From assembly GCF_002865645.1 (NCBI RefSeq), contig NW_020194610.1:310001-374000 (forward strand): a stretch of 64,000 bases of DNA, in the 5' to 3' direction. Shown in pieces: positions 11,501 to 19,700 of the stretch. The DNA is from Hyaloscypha bicolor E. Taxonomy: Eukaryota > Ascomycota > Leotiomycetes > Helotiales > Hyaloscyphaceae. A program made the translations under genes and the position numbers. The notes beneath the pieces are model-generated. The model did not search any database. It was given only the letters and a program-made list of their open reading frames with translations, and had not been told where the DNA came from. How positions within the stretch are numbered: the stretch's first letter is position 1; the number at the start of each line of letters is the position of its first letter.

Positions 11501-12656
11501 AGAAAAAGGGAGCAGGGACGTTGAATAAAGGAAGTGGGTTCAAGGAGGCGTCAGGGGATGTTGCTGGATTTTGAAGTACCACGGAAGCTTGAGGGTAGCT
11601 CGCCGATGGCTGCCCAGTTTCAACTGGGAAAGTAATTCCGGCCAAGGTCGCTGTCGGAGGGATTCCTGTGAGAGTTTCCCCGTTGGTGAGTCTCTCGCAA
11701 AATACTGCGGCTGATGCAGCTGCAATGTACTTTGAGAGTGTCGATGCTTCAGCATTATGTTGCAAGTGGTAATTCTGAATGCTGGATTCAAGTTGCTGTC
11801 GTGTATTATCCACACTGGAATCGACCGGGAGCGGGTTCCCCTTGACATCTACAAGAGTAGTATACATGAGATGTATATCATTCGTCGGGGCTGGAATCGG
11901 GTAGAGTAAACGGTTCCATATGATTTCTGATGCAATTTGAAGACATTGAGGCGCTGTCAGAGGGGTGCTACGGGCTTCCAATGCGGACTTTTGAGGCGGA
12001 TTAGCCGTTGGATGGTCTTGAGTCAAGATGAGGTCGATCGAGTTGAGGACTTGTGAAAATACAGGTGGATTTCCATTCGGATCGAGGGTAATGAAGGGCG
12101 AGTTCGATGAAAGACCCATTACAGCCACGGGCAGCGAGAAATACGCACTGATCGGTAAGCCTGAATACGTTGATTGGTCCGTCACGAGATTTTGAGCAAC
12201 CGTTGGTATATTGTACTCAATAGTACTATCAGGAATACTCAAGTCATTCCGTTTGAACTCAAACCGCACGTCGAACGATGGGCCTCCTGGGTGCGGGGTG
12301 AGCGGTTTAACAATGATTACCGCAGTCGCGACCGAGGACTCCAGAGGAGCCGTTATTGTCTTGACTTGATTTGTGTCAGGAAGGGTGATTTGCTCTGGTA
12401 ATTGTGCCACATCTTGAATGATGGACTTGTCAAGAGCTTGTATTGACTGGTCGAGGGTAGTGTCCGTTTCGTTGATAATCGACACTGGAGTCTGAGAGTC
12501 TGTTACACCGCTTGCAACTCCAAGCTTCATCCCCTTCGTGGGGTCTTGGACTGTCAAGCCATATGCGGTGATTTGAAGGCCTTCTAGCGCTTGTTTGAAC
12601 ACAGCAGGGAGTGTCGGCTTGCTAGGAACTAGCTTCAGAATGATGAGAGTAGGCAT
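2559..12656 (-). CDS. TcA-like toxin-complex protein (pore/translocator subunit)
   Basis: Intronless frame of 3365 codons. In bacterial Tc systems TcA forms a pentameric bell-shaped pore that binds the target cell and injects the TcB-TcC effector. Visible in order (my residue numbers): residues 1-750, large and not recognised; ~750-820, a VRP1-type motif (PPYNLSPLGPISYLFDIL, then LLSARRASIGK and LDIINENLE); ~1540-1745, a PA14-like beta domain (GLLGEFEV... DSGEYIFFAGHPRPDD); ~2630-2960, the shaft region with a long charged coiled coil (WNNQVDTITLEIRQLEQQK at ~2810); and the C-terminal TcB-binding region to the end. The C-terminus has a Gly-rich tail (about 2560-2720). Bacterial TcA is usually ~2300-2500 residues, so this one is ~900 longer. 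No signal peptide is seen. The start at 12656 (GGCACC-ATG context) is preferred over the in-frame ATG at 12827, which would add 57 unlikely Ser/Pro/His-rich residues. Its partner is the divergent TcB-TcC gene at 34103. Exact domain edges are approximate. Confidence 0.88.
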   Translation of the reverse strand: MPTLIILKLVPSKPTLPAVFKQALEGLQITAYGLTVQDPTKGMKLGVASGVTDSQTPVSIINETDTTLDQSIQALDKSIIQDVAQLPEQITLPDTNQVKTITAPLESSVATAVIIVKPLTPHPGGPSFDVRFEFKRNDLSIPDSTIEYNIPTVAQNLVTDQSTYSGLPISAYFSLPVAVMGLSSNSPFITLDPNGNPPVFSQVLNSIDLILTQDHPTANPPQKSALEARSTPLTAPQCLQIASEIIWNRLLYPIPAPTNDIHLMYTTLVDVKGNPLPVDSSVDNTRQQLESSIQNYHLQHNAEASTLSKYIAAASAAVFCERLTNGETLTGIPPTATLAGITFPVETGQPSASYPQASVVLQNPATSPDASLNPLPLFNVPAPFFYSLGSTFPQSVSIQQRYNSAIMASEDQLTTLFQAASDSGLLGDTESAVAVNSSNGSSTTTLSINMYQAARRLTALGSPSIGSSCDISTLTNSAPTSAPNIYLDWLQYEGLTSNITSSFWGPSIQKYPKGYVTLVLQAITQGECALVAAIEAQIPVNSVQDLVKITQQQWENFFTQVPSNQNLLPTFTLPGTTLQRADAFVQRVQKYFIVQPKEISFTVAAGGHTSTFSVPSDDILKQFSSQYPGTFSFGNPLDHDAVEKTVKAILPDNFGAQSWLLNALETVVLLVQVTSSCPSNLQFSVIEALYARGFTSASAVHPLSETEFESALVGSVAYPYAKDIFTAFTSQQQHVTAPTDEPAWTFAPVNGGGTLIDCTPPYNLSPLGPISYLFDILNASIGEAKVADLLSARRASIGKMQASLLNLESRISKLDIINENLEALGSNPGQSQGIFLNSNPETESSDGDQPSSFATIPQHSSPAISESPQVYKTLKSCFTALDLPYDRSLDVSRSLLSPLGTDRFEVMRHFHKNVTELAIDAKKEPEGFQKSLWRYPVRFDIALEYLHISSDEYSNLFSGSLGDKDFLESILQLDTALPTPPTVSFSWFLKSTGLKYDDFIELWKCKYVQFSRALSQSGTSNNIGFPSSEPYNTGELQIALNSTEHPLLSLRKLFVFIRLWKILSHVDGPAISFSELAEISTTLSLFEGSSINSDFVRQLAALIMLRDHFGITLTQPTPSISSHGQLPQTPSSISSVGVPFRTPTSPASYGQISQEISASLLSLWQGSKENPSPRNGAIALLLDHIETYSRSQFGGSHRALGFRKELEKNLNIISSLAGFSETDPWYAKPTSTLRFAEIVSKVYASRFTLGEISLLFTTDEHIRWDDPFTLPNILEAAVDPLKYPDDEFSLWKLRKRLMHVEVSDDAVLEWSWKKIASSLHDLGYVPSTENDPLTSLGERFFAQALEDCGQRVNHDSSIFKIDLSASATTPSLWNSDPNTPFRYDAEGTGQLWFKLPLPQEAVIQKLMKSRQLSDTEIQAFQNLYFAPRAVLAPFALIFPDFERAVRELIEAPSEHQRFRYFQRHFALFHRRCEIIAGHLSDHVSEATKHDKHSTRSAAWSILRRLFADENSPVGGGWESESGASPAQYTWEPHLSGSAFAAILGLTGTGLLGEFEVDGEAGPIKVWRTVTRDLTFFGHHEDKFNTPLPTIIPNPDLKLERQHTDAVNAVNGFAVRESNEEALGGGQCFRVYWSGSLLVEDSGEYIFFAGHPRPDDEKPDFEAIRERHHWLLTLQRGDKSWTALNHHWESQPAPTSESAPLLLHRGVYHIEIYLEKTPPDFSNLHPEKTGFQVKYAGPDTKDCLSVVPASKLFRESKIGTLGEGLNLPVSAATFLNQHYTSSVRDIRRTYQRAFKGLLFTSRFDLSAELNHHDHLRESELDYFLDHPQSFLGTSYYRGSASSSTIMVNRAYFDFNLLPVMDNYDTAEKDPDQRAQPTPQRKAALFDWWERIFDYSKLRHWVQRQRSRQCWMLFNEATEQIPQPGQLLRYLVTDVSLAPLIEKYFDGHGSYSIMTADLSNEQWAIRCWFAGLWVHRLKKRVFSKYLEKAEPWLWSAEDPNLAIGAESGNQNLRSFFQETFSGLGNLDEIRSVYDSLRVRARAALLAYLCDKNRVPLPFNKGAFASSPLDLTDLLLLNVEAGVHERTTRVDDALDSIHRLVSRIRLGLEPEIQPNPEFKELWDTKFKTSKVWEAQKRRQIYQENWIQWDELHKAEKSEGFRLLTNELRRNVLTIPKPGGHMSWPAAHVPSSRITTELQNLELPSLELSPADTAIDGVNLLALPSHGARKSLLSSVPVAPSITPEVGQSQIPLWMNAAIKMGIQFVRLAAASTPPLELYSQVPNGPAERETPLTVDEFYFWITPASWFNGDAVYQNAGYGARPPAPANLWDPGFNRASTEPSLQALLTWNPESMVHLNWCRVHFGSFEPPRRSYEGFHSPGLSSTPQLTFTGRTGDSLAFSVVGGADSFRYDIPTDTAVSLLAGAINPVTDTSSFPSPLKAYPFFIYFDAGAPLIPASNFSTCLAVAGHLRSQGQFEACLKWYEMAFNPLRRDNTWETSSSSVKDIPPKKVKARAVILDYLETLLQWANSLAQESSSASNQRAALIFDMMERILGPRPKRFSIQETGSLNITLDSFVSSASAINPRLIEVYDRLADARSQLSYNSSGNPSGTEISFDKYQINHSPYKRHPYRFLSLLPRALDLAGYVRTLGGDLLQAFEKGDAEYLASLQSTHEQQITTLSLEMKKNQFRESDWDMQSLQTALSGALTRFTYYQNLIHNGPIANENGFTASTALALALKTASGVSLAVAEALTLIPDEFTGDAGIAGPLVFSRITGGSSLSSEFNTAANILSGVSEMANTTANLCFVESGWDRRLEEWNNQVDTITLEIRQLEQQKLAADRRKAISQRDLNITQRQIEHSAEVQDFMRDKTASLDLYIFLQQETAILYRQAYDLAIKASLEAQQMFYYERHDSYRDFVPLSTWSNLQEGLLAGERLELALHTMERAYMEKNYREQEVAKQISLNMQFPAAFLLLKTTGKCEIDIPEWMFDLDYPGQYMRRIRNVSLTIPCVIGPYTGIHCRLELLSSRIRVHPSLPLSTKKCSPDCTGKDCAYDIQSPSDARFVQQFGAYESIATSTGQSDTGLFEINFNDARYLPFEFSGAVSRWRIELPAQNNQFNLGTLTDVVMTLNYTSRDGGEDLRVAANEAAQRRLPGNGWSFFDVKYQFPDAWNLLHQTLRKKQKHGGKGGESVLQLQFNRNMFPFLNGQREICIVRVQVLIRAPEHAGVGEYMRVLYRHSEIHPRIGYKRDAEQHVEFDCVMQKEYPGLYRGMLDLKFNVPRMSLGYQREGQFGSFVFPKDVGTCGGVEDVYLLVKYEYSGGAGGKRVGNALVRGHGGEWGRERKRGLGGGLWGEGGGGLDGEEVEAKVDL

Positions 12657-13425
12657 GGTGCCTGGCACTCTGAAACAACTCTCGAGATTGATCTCGTGTT
12701 TGCAGAGAATAGATATCGAGGTGTGATATTTGTGCTGCGATCTGGAGCTCTGGAGGTTTGGACTGTTTGGTGGTGGATGAGGAGACAGCTCTGATAGCTT
12801 GCCCTGTGAAACTGTGGACCCGGACACAGGGTCGCCATTGGCTTGGACTCATGCGGGCCACAGATCATATGTTGGGACACAAGTGCAAGCTGCAAGCTGG
12901 TGGTGTCGTATGTGGGCTGGAAGGCGGGCTGAAGGGAGGAGGCGTCGTTGCATGCAAGCTGAATGAGTCGTGAGCCGTGAAGGCTTGCTGATCAATCATG
13001 TTCACCGCAGGAGAGGCACCTCTTCTGGGCCGGTAACCACGCCACAAAGTGGGGAATAGACGTTTACAGGGACATTAAACAAAACAGAAGATAAGAAATT
13101 GTTCCAAATGTGGGGTTAAATGGAGTATTTTCAAATAGAGTACGCCGTTGAAGTGATTTGGAACATTGTTGAATCGGATCTTGGGTGCCGCGGCTTTCCG
13201 TTTCAAGATGATGGTGATAGGCTGGCTCTGCATGATTAGTCAGCAGGAAAACTACCACCTGTACCAGCCCGTACCAACACTTCAAGGAACGATTTTCACG
13301 CCCTGGTTACGTCGTTGCCAAGACTGAGTATAGTCATGTCTCTCTATCTTTTAACTGAACTTATAGTACTTGTATTGCACTAGGTTTATAGTGAATTTAA
13401 TATTAATACTAGTTATATATATAAA
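12657..13425 (-). promoter_or_regulatory. Upstream region of the TcA-like gene
   Basis: Normal-GC DNA for ~700 bp, with AT richness and TpA rising from ~13340, before the transposon block. It should hold the 5' UTR and promoter. No clear TATA box is seen. Small frames here (up to 86 codons) have no recognisable content. Together with 33298-34102 it probably formed one ~1.6-kb divergent intergenic region before the insertion. Confidence 0.45.
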
Positions 13426-13545
13426 CAGTTTTTATTAAATTAAATTTAATTGAATTATTATTAAATAAAATTAAATAAAATTCGATTCGATTTATATCGA
13501 ATTTTTTATTAGAGCTTAATCGAATATTTAATAATTTAATTAAAC
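13426..13545 (+). repeat. Left terminal inverted repeat of the block
   Basis: Matches, in inverse orientation, 33190-33297. The shared order of GAATTATTA, TCGAAT motifs and TTTAATTAAACTTT supports an inverted pair. RIP has changed several positions. The exact first base is an estimate. Confidence 0.5.
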
Positions 13546-14794
13546 TTTTTATATAAAAATTAAATATATATATATAAATATACTTTTAATAATATTTATA
13601 TTATATTTTAATTTTTTGAATTTATTTAAATATTAGAAGTATTAAATATATACTTTCTTTATTTTATTTACTTTATTATATTTATTTATTAGAATTAAAC
13701 TTAACTAGCTTCTTTTATATATATATATATATAATTCTTTTAATAAAATTAAAGCTTTTAAAATATAATTAAATTAAATTAAATTATTTATTTTTTTATT
13801 TTATAATAAAATTCGAATTAGCTTTTATTTCTTTAAACTTTAAATTATAAATACTATTATAAATATAAGATTTAGAATCTAAAAGATATAATTTAGATTA
13901 TTTCTATTTTAATAATTTAAAGCTAAAAAAGAGAAGAAAATCTTAAAAAGCCTCGAATTTAAATAATTATAAGCTATATATAGGCCTATATATTTACTAA
14001 ATAAAGTTATAATATATAACCTCAATTTTATTTCCCGATTTTATTTTTATATATTTTATTAGTTCTAGTTTAATTTCTATTTCTATTATATATTATAATA
14101 ATTATAATATTATTTTATTTCTAATCTTTAAAAATCTTTACTAAATTCTTAAATTATAAGTTATATATTAAAAACTAGAAGCCTTATATATATAACTAAA
14201 AGAATTTCTATTTATATTATATAATTCTAGTTATATATAATTCTTAATATAATTTAATTAATAAAATAGATTCTAGAATAGTTCTAATTATTAGAAATTC
14301 TTATTATAATTTTTTTAAAAAACTAGAAAACTATTATTTAATAAAAATATTAGATATTATTCTAGATTTAAATTTTTTTTTTATTAAACTTGGTATTTAA
14401 GTTATAAAATAGCTTTATTATTAGTATTTCGTGAATTTTATTTTTTATTTTTTATTTTTATAATTCTAATAATAAAGGCTTTGAATTTATTTATTTAAAA
14501 AAAGAATTATTTAGAGTTTTATATAATTTCTTTATATAAAATACTAGATATATTTTTATTAATTTCAAAAGCTTAAATCTAAAGAAATATTTTATTTATT
14601 TCAGGATTTTATATAATCTTTTTATTTAATAAACTAATTTATAGCTCGAATAATTATTTTTCTAATATTTAATAATAATTTATATCTTGTTTTTTTTACT
14701 TTAAAGCTTATTAATTAATAGTATTTATTAGCTTAAATAATATAATATTCTTATATTTATATTATATTTTTTCTATATTTTTTATTATAATTTA
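13546..14794. other. AT-rich RIP-type sequence, no gene seen
   Basis: Nearly pure A/T with scattered TCGA. No reading frame or protein motif could be recognised on either strand. It probably belongs to the outer element or an unrecognised nested repeat. Confidence 0.5.
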
Positions 14795-15080
14795 TTATTA
14801 GTTTACTAGTAATATATAATATTATTATATAGATATAAAAATACTAGTTATATTAGTTAGTAAAGTTATTATTATTTAGAAATAGGAATTATAGTATTAT
14901 AGTATTAATATATAATCCCTAAATCTATTAAGCCTAAAGAAGTCTAGTTTATTAGTTAAGTTACTTATAGGATGCGAGGTTATATAACTATATCCTATAT
15001 CTTATATTCTATTACTTATATCCCGTATTCCGTATCCCGTAACTATATATATAACTCCTAAAGAAATAGCTATACTAATA
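14795..15080 (+). repeat. R1 repeat copy 2 (LTR-like)
   Basis: Very close to 965-1270, with both ends matching (TTAGTTTACTAGTAATATAT to CCTAAAGAAATAGCTATACTA). It lacks the upstream segment shared by copies 1, 3 and 4, so it is either a solo LTR or a 5' LTR. Confidence 0.6.
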
Positions 15081-16246
15081 TTTATTAAGCTATATTAATA
15101 GAGTTTTTATTTTTTATTTATTTAAATTCTTTTTTAAAATATTTAATTATATTTGAGTTTTCTAATTAATTATTATTATTTATTTATTTTAATTCTTTTA
15201 ATAATAATTTATATAATTATATAATTATTAATTAAAATATTAATTAATAAATATTATTAGAAATAATTAAAAACTAGTAATAAATATAAAAAAACTAGTT
15301 TTTAATTTCTAGAAATATAGAATTATTAATAAATATAATATTTATATTTTAATTTAGCTAGAAATAATAAGCCTAAAAAAGCTATTAAAGTTTAGTTTAT
15401 TTTAGGTATTTTATTAAAGGCTATATATAAGGCTTTTAAATTAAAATAATATATAAAAGTATTTTAAATATTATTATATTATAAAAAAAGCTATTTTATA
15501 ATATTTAAATATCTTTTTCTTATTTTTATTTTTATTTTATAGCTTTTCTAATTCTAATAACTCTCGATTTTTATTTAATAACTTATTTATAAACTAGATA
15601 TTATTATATTATATTTCTTTTAAATTAGATTTATTAAAACTTTAATTAAAACTAATTAGAGATTTTATATAATATTATTATTAATCTCTTATTATAAAAA
15701 CAGAATTTTAGTTTAATAAGCTATTATTATTTTATTTTAGATAATTATATTCTTATATTTCTTATTTAAGGTATTTATTTATTTATTTAATTTATTTATC
15801 TAATATATAAATTTAAAATAATAATAAAAAAATACTTTATTTAATGAACTTATTTTACTAAAAGCTTTTTTATAATTATAAAATATTCGAGAATTTAATA
15901 GTTTAAATAAATTATAAAAAATATCTTTTATAAGTCTTTTAATTTTATTTATTATTTAATTAAAAAGAAAATAATAATAAATAATTTTTTATTATAAATA
16001 TTATAATTTAGTTCTATTAATTATATAATTGTAAAAAAGAATCTTATTATAAAAGAATATTAATTATAACTTTATTTAATATATTTATTTTAATTATAAT
16101 AAAGAAATTCGGGTTATAATAATATAAAATTAATATTAATTTATTTATTTAGATAAAACTCTTTTATATATTAGAACTATTAAAAGCTTTATTATATAAT
16201 TATATTTTATAATAAAATACTAATAAAAATTATAAAAGCCTAAAAA
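15081..16246. other. AT-rich RIP-type sequence, no gene seen
   Basis: Fully degraded A/T-rich DNA between the R1 copy and the R2 LTR-like repeats. No frame or motif can be supported on either strand. Confidence 0.5.
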
Positions 16247-16710
16247 TATTATAATTTCTAAATATCTAATATCTAAAATATCTAACTAGATATTAAATGC
16301 CTTCTAGATATATATAATATAGCTGTTTTATTAGAGAAATATATTTGAAATATACTAGAAATATTTAGAAAACTAAGTTTCTTTAAAATTAATATATTAT
16401 AAAATATATATATTTCTTTATAGTTTTTTATATTCTAGTTTTCTTTTTCTTAGCTTTAAATTGTTTTTATAAGAGATCTTTTACTTTATTTTTTAAGCCC
16501 TAAATACTATATTTATAATAGTATTTAAAGCTTATTTTTTTTTAATTTTATAAAGAATTTTAAATAAACTAATTTATAATTATTAGAAATATAAATATTA
16601 TTAAAATAATAGAATCTTAGAAATATAAGTAATAGTTTTAAGAATAATAAAAATAAAAAGCTTTAAAACTTTTAAAGAAATTAAGTATTTATATTTTTAT
16701 AAATATATAT
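16247..16710 (+). repeat. R2 unit 1 (solo or duplicated LTR plus leader)
   Basis: Repeats directly at 16722-17170. The first ~270 bp, from ATAATTTCTAAATATCTAATATC to TAAATACTATATTTATAATA, also match 22915-23190 and in part 56310-56575 and 57675-57905. The remaining ~190 bp match only the neighbouring unit, so this looks like a tandem duplication of an LTR with its leader. Confidence 0.55.
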
Positions 16711-16721
16711 TAATTATTATA

Positions 16722-19700
16722 ATTCTTAGATATCTAATATCTGAAATGCCTTACTAAATACTAGATATCTCCTAGATATATATAATACGACTGCCTTATT
16801 AGGGAAATATATTTGAAATATACTAGAAATATTTAGAAAACTAAATTCTTTTAAAACTAGTATATTATAAGATATATATATTTCTTTATAGCTTTCTATA
16901 TTCTAGTTTTCTCTTTTTTAGCTTTAAATTATTTTTATAAGAAACTTTCTATCTTATTTTCTAAACCCTAAATACTATATTTATAATAGTATTTAAAACT
17001 TATTTCTTTTAATTCTATAAAGAATTTTAAATAAACTAATTTAGAAATATAAATATTATTAAAATAATAGAACCTTAGAAATATAAGTAATAAACTCTAG
17101 AATAATAAAAGCAAAAAGCTTTAAAACCCTTAAAGAAATTAGATATTTATATTTTTATAAATATATATTAGTAATATATTAGAAATTCTTTTTTAAAAAC
17201 CCGAAAATTAAATTTATTTAAATAAAGGCTACTTTTTAAGTAAATTCTAGAATAATAAATACCTATAGGCTAGTAACCTAACTATTATTCTTAAGCCTTA
17301 TCTTATAATCTTATAGGCCTTATATATATACTAATAATAAAACTATTAAAAAGAATATAATAAAAGAAAAATATAATAAATTAATTTCCTAAAATATTAT
17401 ATAACTAGAAACTATATTAATTTCTACTAAGGCTTCTAATAAAGCTCTTACTAGTTTAGATTATTCCGTTAGTAATTCTTCCCGAATTAAATATTTTATT
17501 AGTATTTCTAGAAAATTTATAAATAAGTTTATAAAAATAGAATTCTTTATTTTTATTATAAAGCTTTTAAACTCTAAAGACTATATTATTACTAGAAAGT
17601 TATATAAATAGGCTAAAAAACCTAATACCTTACTTTTAGATATTAATATTATTATAAAAAACTATTAGGAAAATATTTAAAAAGCTATTTTATATAAAAA
17701 TACCTATAATTATAATAAAGATATTTTTAAAAATATTAAGTTTTATAATACTAAACTCGAGAATAATATTAAATATTATATAGCTATAATAAATCGGCTT
17801 ATAGTAGCTCTAGTTACTTTTATTTTATTTATTCTAGTTATTTCGGATTTTTTTTAAAAGAATTCCGAACTATTTCTTATTTATTTTTATTTAGAATTCT
17901 TTATATCTTATATTTCTTTTAAAAATACTAGAGTTATTAAGCTCCTAAATTTAATTCTCTTTACTAGAAATTATACTATTTTTAATAACTAGCTAATTTA
18001 GATTAAAAATAAACTATAAAGAAATACTAATTTATATTTTTTAAAAAATCTTAAAATTATTTATATTTCTAGTAAATTTATTAGTAATATTTTTATTCTA
18101 ACTAATTATTATATAAATAAAGATAGTCCGAATTAGTACTATTAGTTTTTAAAGTTTTATTCTTATTTAAAAAAGCTATATTCTAATTCTAATAAGATAT
18201 AAAATACTTATTATATTTTTAGTAAGCTTTAAATATATTCTAGTTAAATATTTTAAGAATTTTATATTCTTTTCTTATAATTATTTATTTTACTTAATAT
18301 TATATTACTAATAATTAGTAAATTAAAGTTATATATAAAAAAACTAAAAAATATAAGAAAATAGAAACTATTCTAATTAAGTTTATTTCTAGTATTTTAT
18401 TTTTATATATTTCTAAAAAAAAAGCCTAAAAAGCCTATATTAATTACTTTTATTAAATATATATTCTTTTATAAATATAAGTAATATTTTATAAAAACTA
18501 AAGATTTCTTAATTATTAAATATTATAATTATAATAAGTTTAATTATTATATTAAATATTATCTAGTTCTATATAATAAGGAAATTAAGATAGCTTTTTC
18601 TAGAATTAAACTAGCCTTAGTTTTTATTTTACTAGAATATATTATTCTAGTAAAATATTTAAAGAATTCGAGTTCTAATTCTAATATAAAATTAAAAAAC
18701 GAGTATTTCTAAAGAAAATCTCTATTTTAGGAACTTATAATATAGATTTAATAAAAATTAACTTAATTCGTTTAATAAAAGAAAATACTTTTATAATACT
18801 TTATATTATTAGTATAAATAAATTAGAAATTAAGTTTTCTTTTCTTATTAATACTAGAGCTAATAATTATACTTTTATTAATATGAAGCTTATTTAGCTT
18901 ATAGAATAATTCTTAGAAATAAAATTATAACTTTTTCTTTTATCTTATATTATATATAGTTTTAATAAAAAGCTAGCTAAGTTTATTAAGAAATATATAG
19001 AAGTTTTATTTCTAATTAGTAAATAAAGTATTAATATATTTATAATTATTCTAAATCTTATAAATTATAATATTATTCTTAATAAAAAATAAATAATATA
19101 TATTAATATTCTAGTTAATTATAAAAGATATAAGCTTATATAACTAAAAAATAAGCCTAAATCTATATAATTCGGTTATTTTATTAGTATTTTATAATAA
19201 TAGCTAGAGAAATAACTTAATAAGAAATATTTGAAAAATATTAATTAATAAGTTTCTATTTATTATAAGTTATTTCTAGAAACTTTCTATTCTTAAATAG
19301 TTTTTTCTTTTTTAGACTAATTAGAGGAAATTATATAAAATTATAGAAAAGAAGCTTTTATAGCCTAATTAAAATATAATACCTAAATAAAAGCTAAAGA
19401 AATAAGAAAAGATCCTTAATAAAAAGTAAATATTAGATCTAGTTATTTTTATTTCTATAGTATTTAATTATATAGCTAAAAGAAAAAATATTATTATTAG
19501 TTAAATCTCTATTTATAAGATTAATAAGAAGCTTAAAGCTCGAAAAAAAGAAGTTATTTCTGGCCTAAAAAATTAATAACTAATAGAAATAAAACTTTAA
19601 TAGCTATAAAAGATATTATTCCCGAAACTCAAGAAATATACTTTTATTTTCTTTAAAAAGAAATCTAATATTTTTTCTTTTTATAAATTATATAATTATA

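Noticed and set aside
2559..12656. Bacterial contamination as the source of the Tc genes
   Set aside because: Fungal spliceosomal intron in the partner gene, absence of operon structure, divergent eukaryotic spacing and seamless RIP-type flanks.
12657..12827. In-frame N-terminal extension of the TcA-like protein from the ATG at 12827
   Set aside because: The 57 added residues are low-complexity and unlike the start of the domain; the ATG at 12656 has a better context. Not excluded outright.
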